Below are positions 55,342-64,000 of a stretch of DNA of 64,000 nt, in pieces (positions within the stretch are counted from its first letter, which is position 1; every line of letters starts with the position of its first letter). Source of the stretch: Schistocerca nitens (Eukaryota > Arthropoda > Insecta > Orthoptera > Acrididae); the NCBI RefSeq assembly GCF_023898315.1, contig NC_064614.1, forward strand, positions 496,140,109 through 496,204,108, written 5' to 3'. The notes under the pieces were generated by a model. That model was not told the origin of the DNA, did not search any database, and saw only the letters and a program-made list of their open reading frames with translations. Position numbers and translations under genes: made by a program.

Positions 55342-56076
55342 AGTAGTTTCATATTATAAAACGAAATTTGTGCCTATTTTTAAGTGTTTAATGAACGTGT
55401 TTCTCTGTGTTTCATGAGCTCACGCTCAAAATTAGTATATGTGAGAAGAGATTACAACTTTCTTTTATTAATCAAAAGTATATGAGTGGAAATGATTTGG
55501 CGTCTTGCCCGTTCAATGGAAAAACTATTTCTCATTTCAGTGGACACTTAAACACATAACATTTTTTTGGATTTATTTAGCGTTTTTCTTCAGTTAGCCT
55601 GAATATAGATTCTCTTTACAGCGCACGAGTGGAAACTGATACGCCAAACACCAGAAATGTGTATTACCCAGGAAAAAATTGCAAATGACTTAGATTTTAT
55701 CTTTTTTTCTTTCTTTCTTCAATGCCTATCGTTGTAGAGAAAGAGTCAACAGCAATTTAGTGAACGCTCATGAAGCGCCATCTGTGTTTTCTTTCCCACA
55801 ACTCGCAATTTGGACCGAAAGATCGCATTTTGAAGACAGAGTCTTGTAATTTTTTCTCGATACTGGTTTCCTGGACATCACAATATATCTTTCCGATTTT
55901 GAACTGTAAGTATATCGGGTATCCATTTTCGGTAGCCGTGAGACAAGCCTAGGCCATCAGTGAGCAACAAAACAACGAAATATAAGGGAGATTTGATGTT
56001 GATAAAAATATACAGCAACTGCTGGAAAGTTATAACAGGTGCCACTTTCAGGTCTTTTCAGCCTTCAGCCTCAGCA
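54897..56076. other. unassigned AT-rich sequence
   Basis: Contains a related arm fragment of the foldback element (55440-55480) and a poly(A) run; no genes are seen. Confidence 0.45.
55297..55339 (+). repeat. poly(A) run
   Basis: 43 consecutive A residues. No retroposon body is recognised upstream. Confidence 0.9.
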
Positions 56077-56078
56077 TA

Positions 56079-56620
56079 CGAGGGTGTGCTGAAAAGTAAT
56101 GCCTCCATTTTTTTCTGTTCTCAATACCTGTTGAGGTACTACACGTCATGTATATTACTCAGTCGACTTGTTGCAATTGAGTTTATAATTTCTAATTCTG
56201 TCCTTCAGCATGGCAATGCCAAATCACACACGAGCGCTGCGACCTCTCCAACAATCCGACGCCTGGGGGTTCTCTGTCATCTACCAGCCTCCACACATTC
56301 CCGATTTGGCACCACCTAATTTTCATCTGTTTACAAAACTTAAAGAACACCTTCGAGGACTTCAATTTGACAGTGGTGAAGCGGTGCAAGTAGACGTGAG
56401 GTTGTGCCTCCGTCAACGAAGTCAAACTCCTACAGTGAGGGTATTAACAAACTGGTCTCCGGTTGAGAGAAATCTTTTCGTCGACAGTATGACTATATTG
56501 AGAAATAAATATGTAGACGTAAAGAACAAAGATGTAGAGTTTTAATAAAGTTTGTTTAATTTAAAAAGCTTTAAGAATTTTCACATAAAAAATTTGGAGG
56601 CATTACTTCGTAGGCCCTCG
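56079..56620 (+). mobile_element. internally deleted mariner-like element
   Basis: 542 bp whose ends CGAGGGTGTGCTGAAAAGTA and (complemented) CGAGGGCCTACGAAGTAA, each followed by ATGCCTCCA or TGCCTCCA, are inverted repeats. TA precedes the left end; TT follows the right end where TA is expected. Only the transposase C-terminus remains. Confidence 0.85.
56210..56545 (+). pseudogene. mariner-like transposase C-terminus
   Basis: Open frame with HTRALRPLQQSDAWG (a worn second-Asp region), HIPDLAPPNFHLFTKLKEHL (third-Asp block, where SDYHLF is expected, so Asp is lost) and GLQFDSGEAVQ. It ends KNKDVEF, with the TAA at 56543-56545 overlapping an AATAAA signal. Most of the protein is deleted. Confidence 0.75.
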
Positions 56621-58100
56621 TTAAATATCAGTATTTTAGTACTGAGACGACAAAGCTGAATTTTTACGCTGCAGCTAAGCTCTAAAATTATGAAAATGAC
56701 CAATAACGGCCGGCACCAGTAATCGTCCGTGTGAAATCGTAAGTGTGACAGAAATGAAGGTTCAGTCAAAACAGTGAAAGGCTCTACTGTCGCGCTATCC
56801 TAATCGAAGAAGTAATTTTGCGCGCTTGCTACGTTTGACATTATCTTCTATTCCAAGGTCTGTGAAGCGCAGGTGCTTACGCTAGCCAGATAGGCGGGCC
56901 GCTAACATGAGGAAAAGGAAACCCGGCAGCGAAAAGCAGATTTCCAGAATCGATTTGTGAATGTTTACATGACCAGCCCAAAGCGGTATTTGGATATCGG
57001 TTTACCAAATATGATTTTGGGAGCCCATGTAAACATAGTGACAGTCACAACAGTTCTGCCCATTTGTTCTACACTGCAACAGCAGCGCTCCAAGCGGACA
57101 GAAAGCTACTCTTCTGCATACAGTGAGTGTGAACGGTATCGTTTAAACTGATTTGTAACATAGTTTTTACAACAAGGAGCGTACGCAGTGCCATAAAAAT
57201 CTGCATTAACTAAAAAAATGATATCACATATGTCTTTCTTTAATTTTCTAAAGAGGCAGGGAGGTACGAAACAGTATATTAGAGGACAGTTTATTTACGA
57301 TTCTCTTGTAACCTACAGATATTTATTGAGGAATGTCGTTTTCTTTGAAGAACAAAGAATAGCTAGTAAACAGCAGAAGACATGACCTTTCGCAGAAAGA
57401 TGTCGTATATCTACTCAACGTCAATTTTCTTCGCTGCAGTACAAATCAGTGAATGGAGAACGTAAAAAACTTGTCTGGAATTTAAAGCGGCAAAGACGCC
57501 ACCACAGCCGTAGATGAAGGGAATCCCTCACAGACGTGATAAGGAAACGTGAAAAACAATAAAACTGTTTCCGGAAACCAATTTCACAATTGTTGCTTCA
57601 TCTGAGAAAGGAACGACAAGAATTTTAAATGTGTTCGCTTTTGAAACTAATGTATTTACATTTACGAAAACATTCGTTTACTGGAAATTCGAGTGAAGTG
57701 TAAGAATGTGCGAATCATTAACCACCGTACGAGACTGTTAAGTGCCAAGGAAAATTGCTATCCAAATAAGAATAGACAACAACAGAGATATATGCTTCTC
57801 ATGTATTTATACGCTAAGCTGCAATTATACACATATTGGGAAATATTTCTTTATGAATAATTTTTAGATCTCGTCAGTGAACCAGTGAGGTTCTGCTGTT
57901 TTTGCGTTTATTTCACATTCACTCATGCTTTCTGATAATTTACTAATGCTTGGAACACACGAAATATGATTACTACTTCGTTATTCAAAAGAAAAATGAC
58001 TGGAAACAAAAATTAATCTTACGACTGGCTTTCTCGCCGCTAGGGACGCTAGCGTCGTTCCAGCGGACAGACGGTAACGATTTTCACAGCTGTGTGTATG
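56621..58100. other. unassigned AT-rich sequence
   Basis: No gene is seen. An imperfect hairpin at 56959-57038 is listed separately. Confidence 0.45.
56959..57038. repeat. imperfect hairpin, possible miniature element
   Basis: ATGTTTACATG..C..CCCAAA....TATTTGG on the left is mirrored on the right (TGGGAGCCCATGTAAACATA read in reverse), giving about 30-bp arms around a few bases. Confidence 0.35.
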
Positions 58101-58218
58101 TTAAGCCTAGTTTACACGACGACATTGGGTTGGGCCACTCGTTGGGTAGAATGAGTTGCACGCAAATGATTTCATGTTTGACTAGACACGGCGCCACCAG
58201 TATACACTTCAGTTTCGT

Positions 58219-58418
58219 AAAATGTTCAAATGTGTGTGAAATCTTATGGGACTTAACTGCTAAGGTCGTCAGTCCCTAAGCTTACACACTACTTAACCTA
58301 AATTATCCTACGAACAAACACACACATCCATGCCCGAGGGAGGACTCGAACCTCCGCCGGGACCAGCCGCATAGTCCATGACTGCAGCGCCCGAGACCGC
58401 TCGGCTAATCCCGCGCGG
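58219..58418 (-). mobile_element. SINE-B
   Basis: Minus-oriented copy of the family at 10579 (plus strand TGTGTGTGAAATCTTATGGG ... GGACTCGAACC ... CTCGGCTAATCCCGCGCG). The target duplication is not clear. Confidence 0.88.
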
Positions 58419-58525
58419 ATCAGTAGTTTTGAGGGTCTCTGAGTCGTGTCCCAAATGAAAGTTTTGGCAGCTGCACGTCACACGAGTTGTGATGGAGTTA
58501 AATCTAGTTGAGTGGAATCGCTGCA

Positions 58526-59180
58526 TAAGAAAAAAATAAGAATCGTGTTTCGATTCGTGACTGGATGAAGAACACACGTCAGCTCGGTTGCTGAGCAACC
58601 TTGCTGAAATAATTTATAATGGAAGACCCAAGAAGTTCTTTCAGTTATCTTAGAATGTCCCGAGAACTGTTCACATTTCTTCTAAGTAGAGTAAGTTATG
58701 CGATAAGGAGTAAAGATACTGTATTGCATGAAGCACTGTTGCCAGAACTGAAATTTTTTTTTTTTTTTTTTTAACTCCGTCTACAGGCCGCAAGCGACCC
58801 ATCGGGACCATCCGACCGCCGTATCATCCTCAGGCGAGGATGCGGATAGGAGGGGCATGGGGTCAGCACACCGCTCTCCCGGTCGTTAAGACGGTTTTCA
58901 TCGACCGGAGCCGCTACTAATCGGTCGAGTAGCTCCTCAATTGGCATCACGAGGCTGAGTGCACCCCGAAAAATGGCAACAGCGCATGGCGGCAGGATGG
59001 TCACCCATCCAAGTGCCGGCCACACCCGACAGTGCTTAACTTCGGTGAGCGCACGGGAACCGGTGTATCCACTGTGGCAAGGCCGTTGCGCCAGAACTGA
59101 AATTACATATTATATTGGGTGCATTACAATCGAAAACACTCGTCGTGCTATAAGATGCGGTTTTAGTTGGTGATGACGTT
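58526..59180 (+). pseudogene. Harbinger nuclease N-terminal part, interrupted by SINE
   Basis: Before the SINE the plus strand reads SIRDWMKNTRQLGC, a stop, then MEDPRSSFSYLRMSRELFTF, LLSRVSYAIRSKDTVLHEAL and LPELK. After the SINE and its target duplication it resumes LKLHIILGALQSKTLVV. Family members have a DW/RRRY-like start and an F-NFLRM-ELF-LL pattern followed by P-KLRLAVTLR. The catalytic DDE part is missing downstream, so it cannot cut DNA. The first stop lies in the N-terminal part. Confidence 0.75.
58756..59089 (-). mobile_element. 5S rRNA-derived SINE
   Basis: On the minus strand the head (59089 to about 58990) is 5S rRNA-like: CACCGAAGTTAAGCACTGTC (box A region, plus-strand 59032-59046), GTGTGGCCGGCACTTGG and GGATGGGTGACC (box C, plus-strand 58999-59010). 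An unrelated GC-rich body of about 215 bp follows, then a poly(A) tail (T run on the plus strand, 58756-58772). The 15-bp duplication GCCAGAACTGAAATT at 58741-58755 and 59090-59104 flanks it perfectly. RNA polymerase III would transcribe it from the internal 5S promoter. Confidence 0.88.
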
Positions 59181-59366
59181 TTTTCATTAACACCAATAAT
59201 ACTAACATTAACAGTAATAATTATTAACACTAACAGCAAGAATAATTCGAAGCAGGCCACATTAAGAAGAGAATGGTTTCCAAACTATTCTCTTGAAGAT
59301 AGATCTGTACAGTTACAATATTTCAAAATTCTAGCATATGTGAATGGGGATCACTGTGGAAACGTT

Positions 59367-59741
59367 TTAAATAGATGAATATTGAATAAAGAATGCAGCT
59401 TCTTTATTTGTGTAGCCTTCGCTCCTGTCAAGAGTATGCCTTAACAAATAGCCGGCCAACTCAAACGATGGGATTTTAGTCTTGTAGACGAGAGCATTGC
59501 CACATCTAGAGCTACTAGCTTGTATTTTTCTTAATTCAGCTATATATGTGCTCCTAACCCAATAAATTTTGCCCTGCAGCTCAGATACTGTCAAACCATC
59601 TATGTCTTGATCGCACATGACGGTCTCAGAAGCAGCGATATGTTGCGTATTTTTGTAATCAGTATCACTGAAATCCCACAAACACCTATGCAAAGCATAG
59701 ATATCGAAAACGCGAACATTATTCTCCACTCCCCCCTTCAT
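59367..59741 (-). CDS. MADF-domain protein of the Harbinger element
   Basis: Minus frame from an ATG at 59741, 124 residues, no internal stop. The MADF pattern is clear: VRVFDIYALHRCLWDFSDTD then YKNTQ (residues about 9-33), DIDGLTVSELQGKIYWVRST, YIAELRKIQAS and a closing KTKIPSFELAGYLLRHTL. MADF domains bind DNA; in PIF/Harbinger elements the second protein helps the nuclease recognise the ends. Typical members start a few residues earlier with a W-N-E word and have an acidic tail, so this may be shortened at both ends. It survives open beside a ruined nuclease, by chance or because the decay is recent. Confidence 0.7.
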   Translation of the reverse strand: MKGGVENNVRVFDIYALHRCLWDFSDTDYKNTQHIAASETVMCDQDIDGLTVSELQGKIYWVRSTYIAELRKIQASSSRCGNALVYKTKIPSFELAGYLLRHTLDRSEGYTNKEAAFFIQYSSI

Positions 59742-60128
59742 ATTTCAGTTTGTCTACACTCTATGAATACACATAACCTCAAAACTCATGCAACTAGTGT
59801 CGCCAAAGTTGGAACACGCCGAAAGTGTTTAGTTTCTCCAACGAGTTGCGCAAACACGCGGCACGCATGCGCAGTAGCCGGTAGCATAGTTGCCTGCAAC
59901 CTCGTGTCGTCGTGTAAACTCGGCTTTAGACTGTTGTAAAAGTTCCTGTCAGCTTCACGCAGCAATTTAGAAAGTGCACGATATGTAAAGTTACCGACAA
60001 TACTTAACCACACTGTCATATGAAGCCACTGTGTAAATTAAACCAATGATGACTGAACTAAAAACAATACACCTTGTAGAAATAACTGCCCAATTTCTTT
60101 GAAGAATAGCAATGATTGTTGCAGTAGA

Positions 60129-60320
60129 GGCCGGCCGGAGTGGCCGTGCAGTTCTAGGCGCTACAGTCTGGAGCCGAGCGACCGCTACGGTCGCAGGTTC
60201 GAATCCTGCCTCGGGCATGGATGTGTGTGATGTCCTTAGGTTAGTTAGGCTTAATTAGTTCTAAGTTCTAGGCGACTGATGACCTCAGAGCATAGTGCTC
60301 AGAGCCATTTGAACCATTTT
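60129..60320 (+). mobile_element. SINE-A
   Basis: Complete copy with a 12-bp internal deletion (CCTCAGAGCATAGTG). Perfect duplication TTGTTGCAGTAGA at 60116-60128 and 60321-60333. Confidence 0.93.
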
Positions 60321-60333
60321 TTGTTGCAGTAGA

Positions 60334-61771
60334 CCTGGCACTATAATAAGTCGGTTGGTACAGAATGAATACAACAACTAGTGACTATTACAATCTCATA
60401 TTTTTCTTGCTTGTTTTGCAAACAACCGCTAGCCGCGGATGCTGCGCCTGCACAGCATTTTCCTAGGTCGCGCACACCCTGGAACACGAAGCTCGGTGGC
60501 GAATCGGACGTTCTCTGCAGCTGACATGAAACTTTTTTTTTTCAAAATTATTGATAAAAGGATTTTTCCCACTTTCTGCCCTTCTCCCTTCACTCAGCAT
60601 CAATTTGGCTTTCATTATACTAGCTTTACAATTGTAATTAATATTTTAGCGAGGAATAAGAAATGTTTGTAACTGGACTATTACAAGGTGTCCCATTTAC
60701 AGGAATGTAAAGATAGTAAAAACAGTCGTTTTATATTCACAAAAAAGTTCTGTTGTAGATCACTGCTAGTTACTTTCTGTTAGTCTTTACAAAAAACGAT
60801 TAACAACAACTGATATGATTAAATTACGAAAACAAGAATGTGTACATTAAATTCATGAAATTCTCTGGGTCGTTCCTCCTGGATGTTACTTTTTGTTGTC
60901 CTGAGGTAAACGAAAAACCGAGTAGCGGACTATGACGATAATTGTTAGATGTGAGCCGTTACCAAGTGGTGAAACCCTGTGGACGCTGCGTGTAGTCCGT
61001 GCTGTGCGCTGAAGAGCAGCATCTTCTAACAGTGGCAGCCGTGCGCTGCAGTTGCGTCCGGGGCGGACTCGTGCAGGTGGATGCCAGCTACAACTCTCGC
61101 TCGAAGTCATCACTTAGTCTTGCGCACCTCCCTTGCAGATGCTGAAGTGCCTTCCTGTAGGCCTACCAGGATCCCTCAGCTGGCTTTCTGAGAAATTTTC
61201 TATGGGTGTATCCACACATCTGACTGGCAAGATGAAAAACTTTAGCTGGCCAATCTATTTAGTTCCTTCAGTACTGATTGTCGCTTCCCCTGCAACTTCT
61301 GCAAAGTGGCATTTTGAAATGTGTGTCGTTGTATACGTGAAGACAGTCTACTGGCACCAGAAGGCGTTGCTGCTTCCTATCGGTGCCGCAGTGCAGTAGC
61401 ACTTGTTCCAGCTTACGAGCATGCTGGGGGACATCGTTTAGAACATGTAAGCAGACAAGCATGGGCAACGGTGGACAGTGATTTCTCTGGAGGGAGGGAG
61501 TGACTGCTTCAGACATCCACAAGAGGCTAGTAGCCGTATCTGGGTAAACAGCGAAGTAGCAGATCCGTGTTTCATTGTGTATCAGATTTCACAGACCGCA
61601 GGGATTGTGCTGAAAAACGCAAAAAGCACTGGACGTCCAGCAACAGCACGCAAACCACGCAATGCCTAGAGTTCAATGACTTGATAATGGGCCACATGTT
61701 TACCATGTTTGATGAACTAGAGAAAGCACAGGTCTGTCACGAGGAACCCTCCACACCAATATCCATGAGGA
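60334..61771. other. unassigned sequence, partly GC-rich
   Basis: No gene is recognised. 60940-61130 is GC-rich and ends in a splice-acceptor-like ACCTCCCTTGCAG directly before ATGCTGAAG (61139), which opens 86 codons of no known family. This is too weak to call an exon. Confidence 0.35.
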
Positions 61772-61783
61772 TTTGAAGACGAA

Positions 61784-61981
61784 GCCGGCCGCGGTGGTCT
61801 AGCGGTTCTGGCGCTGCAGTCCGGAGCCGCGGGACTGCTACGGTCGCGGGTTCGAATCCCGCCTCGGGCGTGGGTGTGTGTGATGTCCTTAGGTTAGTTA
61901 GGTTTAAGTAGTTCTAAGTTCTAGGGGACTTATGACCTAAGATGTTGAGTCCCATAGTGCTCAGAGCCATTTGAACCATTT
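61784..61981 (+). mobile_element. SINE-A, full length
   Basis: Starts GCCGGCCGCGGTGGTCTAGC. Perfect 12-bp duplication TTTGAAGACGAA at 61772-61783 and 61982-61993. Confidence 0.94.
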
Positions 61982-61993
61982 TTTGAAGACGAA

Positions 61994-62220
61994 GGTGTGT
62001 ACACAGTGAGTGCCCCATTACATGACCTTTGTGCCGAAACGGAAGCGTGTGGAGATTGCCAACAGTTGGTGCAACAGTACAGTGCAGATCAAGCGGAGTT
62101 CTTTGAGTGTATGGTCACCATCGACGCGTTACGATTGTTCCACGAACCTCCAGAAAGGGAACGCCAGTCTATGGAGTGGAAGCATATTGGGAGCACTTGC
62201 CCCAAGAAGTAACAGCATGG
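61994..62220 (+). pseudogene. mariner-like transposase remnant
   Basis: The frame to 62212 reads YSADQAEFFECMVTIDALRL then ERQSMEWKHIGSTCPKK. This fits the first-Asp region of mariner enzymes (IVT-DE....QS-EW-H-GSP-PKK), with the Glu after Asp lost. The SINE at 61784 interrupts it on the 5' side (FELEKAQ...ISMRI remnants). Nothing after the first block is convincing. Confidence 0.45.
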
Positions 62221-63400
62221 GCTATTCGTGCAGAAATAATTGGCAACTGTGTTCTCCCTCCCAATACGACCGTAAGCGATGATCGGCACCGCAGTTCAAT
62301 GCACCAACTCTGCCGACGTATTCAACAACGCGGCATACGGAAAATGGGGCCGTGCCGCTCTGCCCCAGCTCGACATTGTGCGTCCACATGAGGGTTCCTA
62401 GACCGTTGTCACCATACGTGAACTACAGCACTGCATCATATGGTGAAACAGAGTGAGCAGCTCTCACTCATGTGTTGCCTATCACTCACTTCACGCACGC
62501 ACGCGGCAGCACGCGGCCGGCAATCGCCTCACGCGCCATCACGCGGCACTCACTCAGTGCGGAACAGGCGGTGCGTGGCTCTGTCACGAGGGTAACAGGC
62601 GTGGCGTGACAGACGATGTGACAAATGGCGTTTCAGATACGTGGCACTGGCGTGTCACTCGTTTGTCTCGACAGTAATGGTAGTCAGAATAGATAGTAAG
62701 TAGTGTGGCACCACATCTTCCTTAGACGATGAAGCTTCTCTGACGCTAGTCAGATTAACATCAACAGATGTGTAAAAGACATTGTTGGATACATACTGGG
62801 TACATCCTAATGTGAATGAACGTTGTGCTTAGAAGAGCTGGATATGTACCTTGCTTTACTGATTTTTTTTCTTTTTTCAAGGGCACACTACCATTCGAAG
62901 AATTGTTGCTAAATGTCAATGGGAACATCGGAACTTCTGTAGCAACCTGAATATTTACTCAAATAAATAGATAAATAAAAACTTGCTGATTGCTACTGCT
63001 AATTATGGAAACTACTGAACTGTATTGGTAGGACTTCATTAGACTGAAAGCCGATAAGACTATATTTCCATTTCATAATTACAAATGGTTTTCCTTTTAT
63101 AGTTTTGTTAGTTGTTTCAGATGCAGATGGATTATTTTTATCAACTGACGTTGTGGAGTACGTCAGCAACAGTGACGGGAGAGTATTAACAGAAATCCGT
63201 TTTGATGTCACGGTAAAACTATGTTACGGTATCAGCATGGAAAATACGATGCACCAGTTGTCCAGATGCTGCAATTAATTTAATAACACATTCGGGAAGA
63301 CATCATCCCATTACAACATGACATAATATTTTTAAAAAGCTTTATAATGCGATCATATCTTCCTGAAACATGTTTTTAAATTATATGCAGCACACGTTTG
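62221..63400. other. unassigned sequence with a GC-rich CACGCGGC cluster
   Basis: 62490-62560 has repeated CACGCGGC / CACGCACG words; the rest is AT-rich. No gene is recognised. Confidence 0.45.
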
Positions 63401-63413
63401 GATAACTGGTGTG

Positions 63414-63602
63414 CCGGCCGTGGTGGCCAAGCGGTTAAAGGCGCTACAGTCTGGAACCGCGCGACCGCTACGGTCGCAGGTTCGAATCCTGCCTCGGGCA
63501 TGGATGTTTGTGATGTCCTTAGGTTAGTTAAGTTTAAGTAGTTCTAAGTTCTAGGGGACTGATGACCTTAGAAGTTAAGTCCCATAGTGCTCAGAGCCAT
63601 TT
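63414..63602 (+). mobile_element. SINE-A, full length
   Basis: Starts CCGGCCGTGGTGGCCAAGCG. Flanks GATAACTGGTGTG and GATAACCGGTGTG differ by one base. Confidence 0.93.
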
Positions 63603-63615
63603 GATAACCGGTGTG

Positions 63616-64000
63616 TCTTATTTTCCGCATTGATAAAATGACTTCAGTAAAGCGTTATTTAGAGCGGAGCTCCCGCTTCTGGATCCTACACCTTTGCTGC
63701 AACAAGACCGCTAATTTCCTTATTACTTCTTTGCATACGAAGTTCCTGCTCTCACAAAGCATATAACGAGGTCACATCCTCATAGAATTTTTTCTTTTGT
63801 TTAGTGATGAAATATACATATTTGATTACAGATTAATTAGGGGACTGAGGTATGTAGAATGTTCTTTTGGTACGTTAGCGGCAAAGTTATGAGTGTTGGT
63901 TCACAAGAAACAACATTACATACTTCTGTTTAGTTCTGTATCTTCTTCCTTTCCACAAATTCCTTAAATTAATTTCGATTATTGCGCCTGTCTCTGACAT
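63616..64000. other. unassigned AT-rich sequence
   Basis: Nothing recognised up to the window end. Confidence 0.5.

Larger units (their letters stand above)
58104..59925. mobile_element. PIF/Harbinger element with nested SINEs
   Basis: The inverted ends AGCCTAGTTTACACGACGAC and (complemented) AGCCGAGTTTACACGACGAC are flanked by TTA (58101-58103, 59926-59928), the target typical of PIF/Harbinger. Inside are a SINE-B (58219-58418), a broken plus-strand nuclease frame, a 5S-derived SINE inserted in that frame, and a minus-strand MADF-domain frame. Two convergent genes, nuclease and MADF/Myb-like, are the usual layout of this superfamily. Confidence 0.88.

Noticed and set aside
58990-59089. 5S rRNA gene on the minus strand
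   Set aside because: Only about 100 bp is 5S-like, it runs into an unrelated body with poly(A), and a 15-bp duplication flanks it; it is a retroposon.
61139-61399. Exon after a good splice-acceptor-like tract (ACCTCCCTTGCAG)
   Set aside because: The peptide resembles nothing known and no partner exon is seen; one acceptor motif is not enough.

Overview
The window looks like intergenic or intronic DNA from a very large, repeat-rich insect genome, most likely an acridid grasshopper (Schistocerca-like). This is an inference from memory of its commonest repeats: a tRNA-derived SINE ending in CAGAGCCATTTGAACCATT, an RTE LINE ending in CAACAA, and several Tc1/mariner families. No bacterial operons, rRNA genes or CRISPR arrays were seen. 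Apart from one short candidate first exon at 9567-9649 (+), with a GC-rich upstream region and a perfect splice donor, nearly everything recognisable is mobile DNA.

Layout. 1-9.3 kb: a purine-rich minisatellite, a dead IS630/mariner-type transposase, and two 5'-truncated LINEs on the minus strand (called LINE-A and LINE-B here). 9.4-9.65 kb: the candidate host exon. 10.9-13.9 kb: a 2.96-kb DD41D transposon with about 0.4-kb terminal inverted repeats and an apparently intact transposase that needs one intron removed. 17.5-22 kb: a related dead element and two dead Tc1-like elements. 22.2-23.0 kb: a pseudogene of a conserved uncharacterised arthropod protein family. 23.1-24.5 kb: a plus-strand LINE-A interrupted by two SINEs. 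24.8-26.2 kb: a Tc1-like transposon with an uninterrupted 340-codon transposase. 27-33 kb: SINEs and degenerate mariner, Tc1 and LINE remnants.

33.4-39.3 kb: a very young LTR retrotransposon with three near-identical 677-bp LTRs arranged LTR-LTR-internal-LTR. It has an ATGT target duplication and a 3.8-kb internal region without gag or pol, including 12 tandem units of about 70 bp. 39.3-40.2 kb: pyrimidine-rich sequence, a 119-bp tandem repeat and (TA)n. 41.1-48.7 kb: a nested stack. A Tc1 element carries an inverted tRNA-like repeat; next to it a LINE-A is split by a deleted DD41D element, a 3.26-kb RTE LINE and two SINEs. 48.7-50.6 kb: a GC-rich, possibly promoter-like stretch split by a Tc1 insertion. 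50.8-56.6 kb: mariner, RTE and Tc1 fragments plus a 516-bp foldback element. 58.1-59.9 kb: a PIF/Harbinger element with TTA duplications, a broken nuclease frame interrupted by a 5S-rRNA-derived SINE, and an uninterrupted antisense MADF-domain frame. The rest holds SINEs and unassigned AT-rich DNA.

The genes do not form a pathway. The two transposases with no break that I can see (11857-13038 minus, 25056-26078 plus) could act on their own terminal repeats. The LTR element, the SINEs and the deleted DNA elements would depend on proteins supplied from elsewhere.
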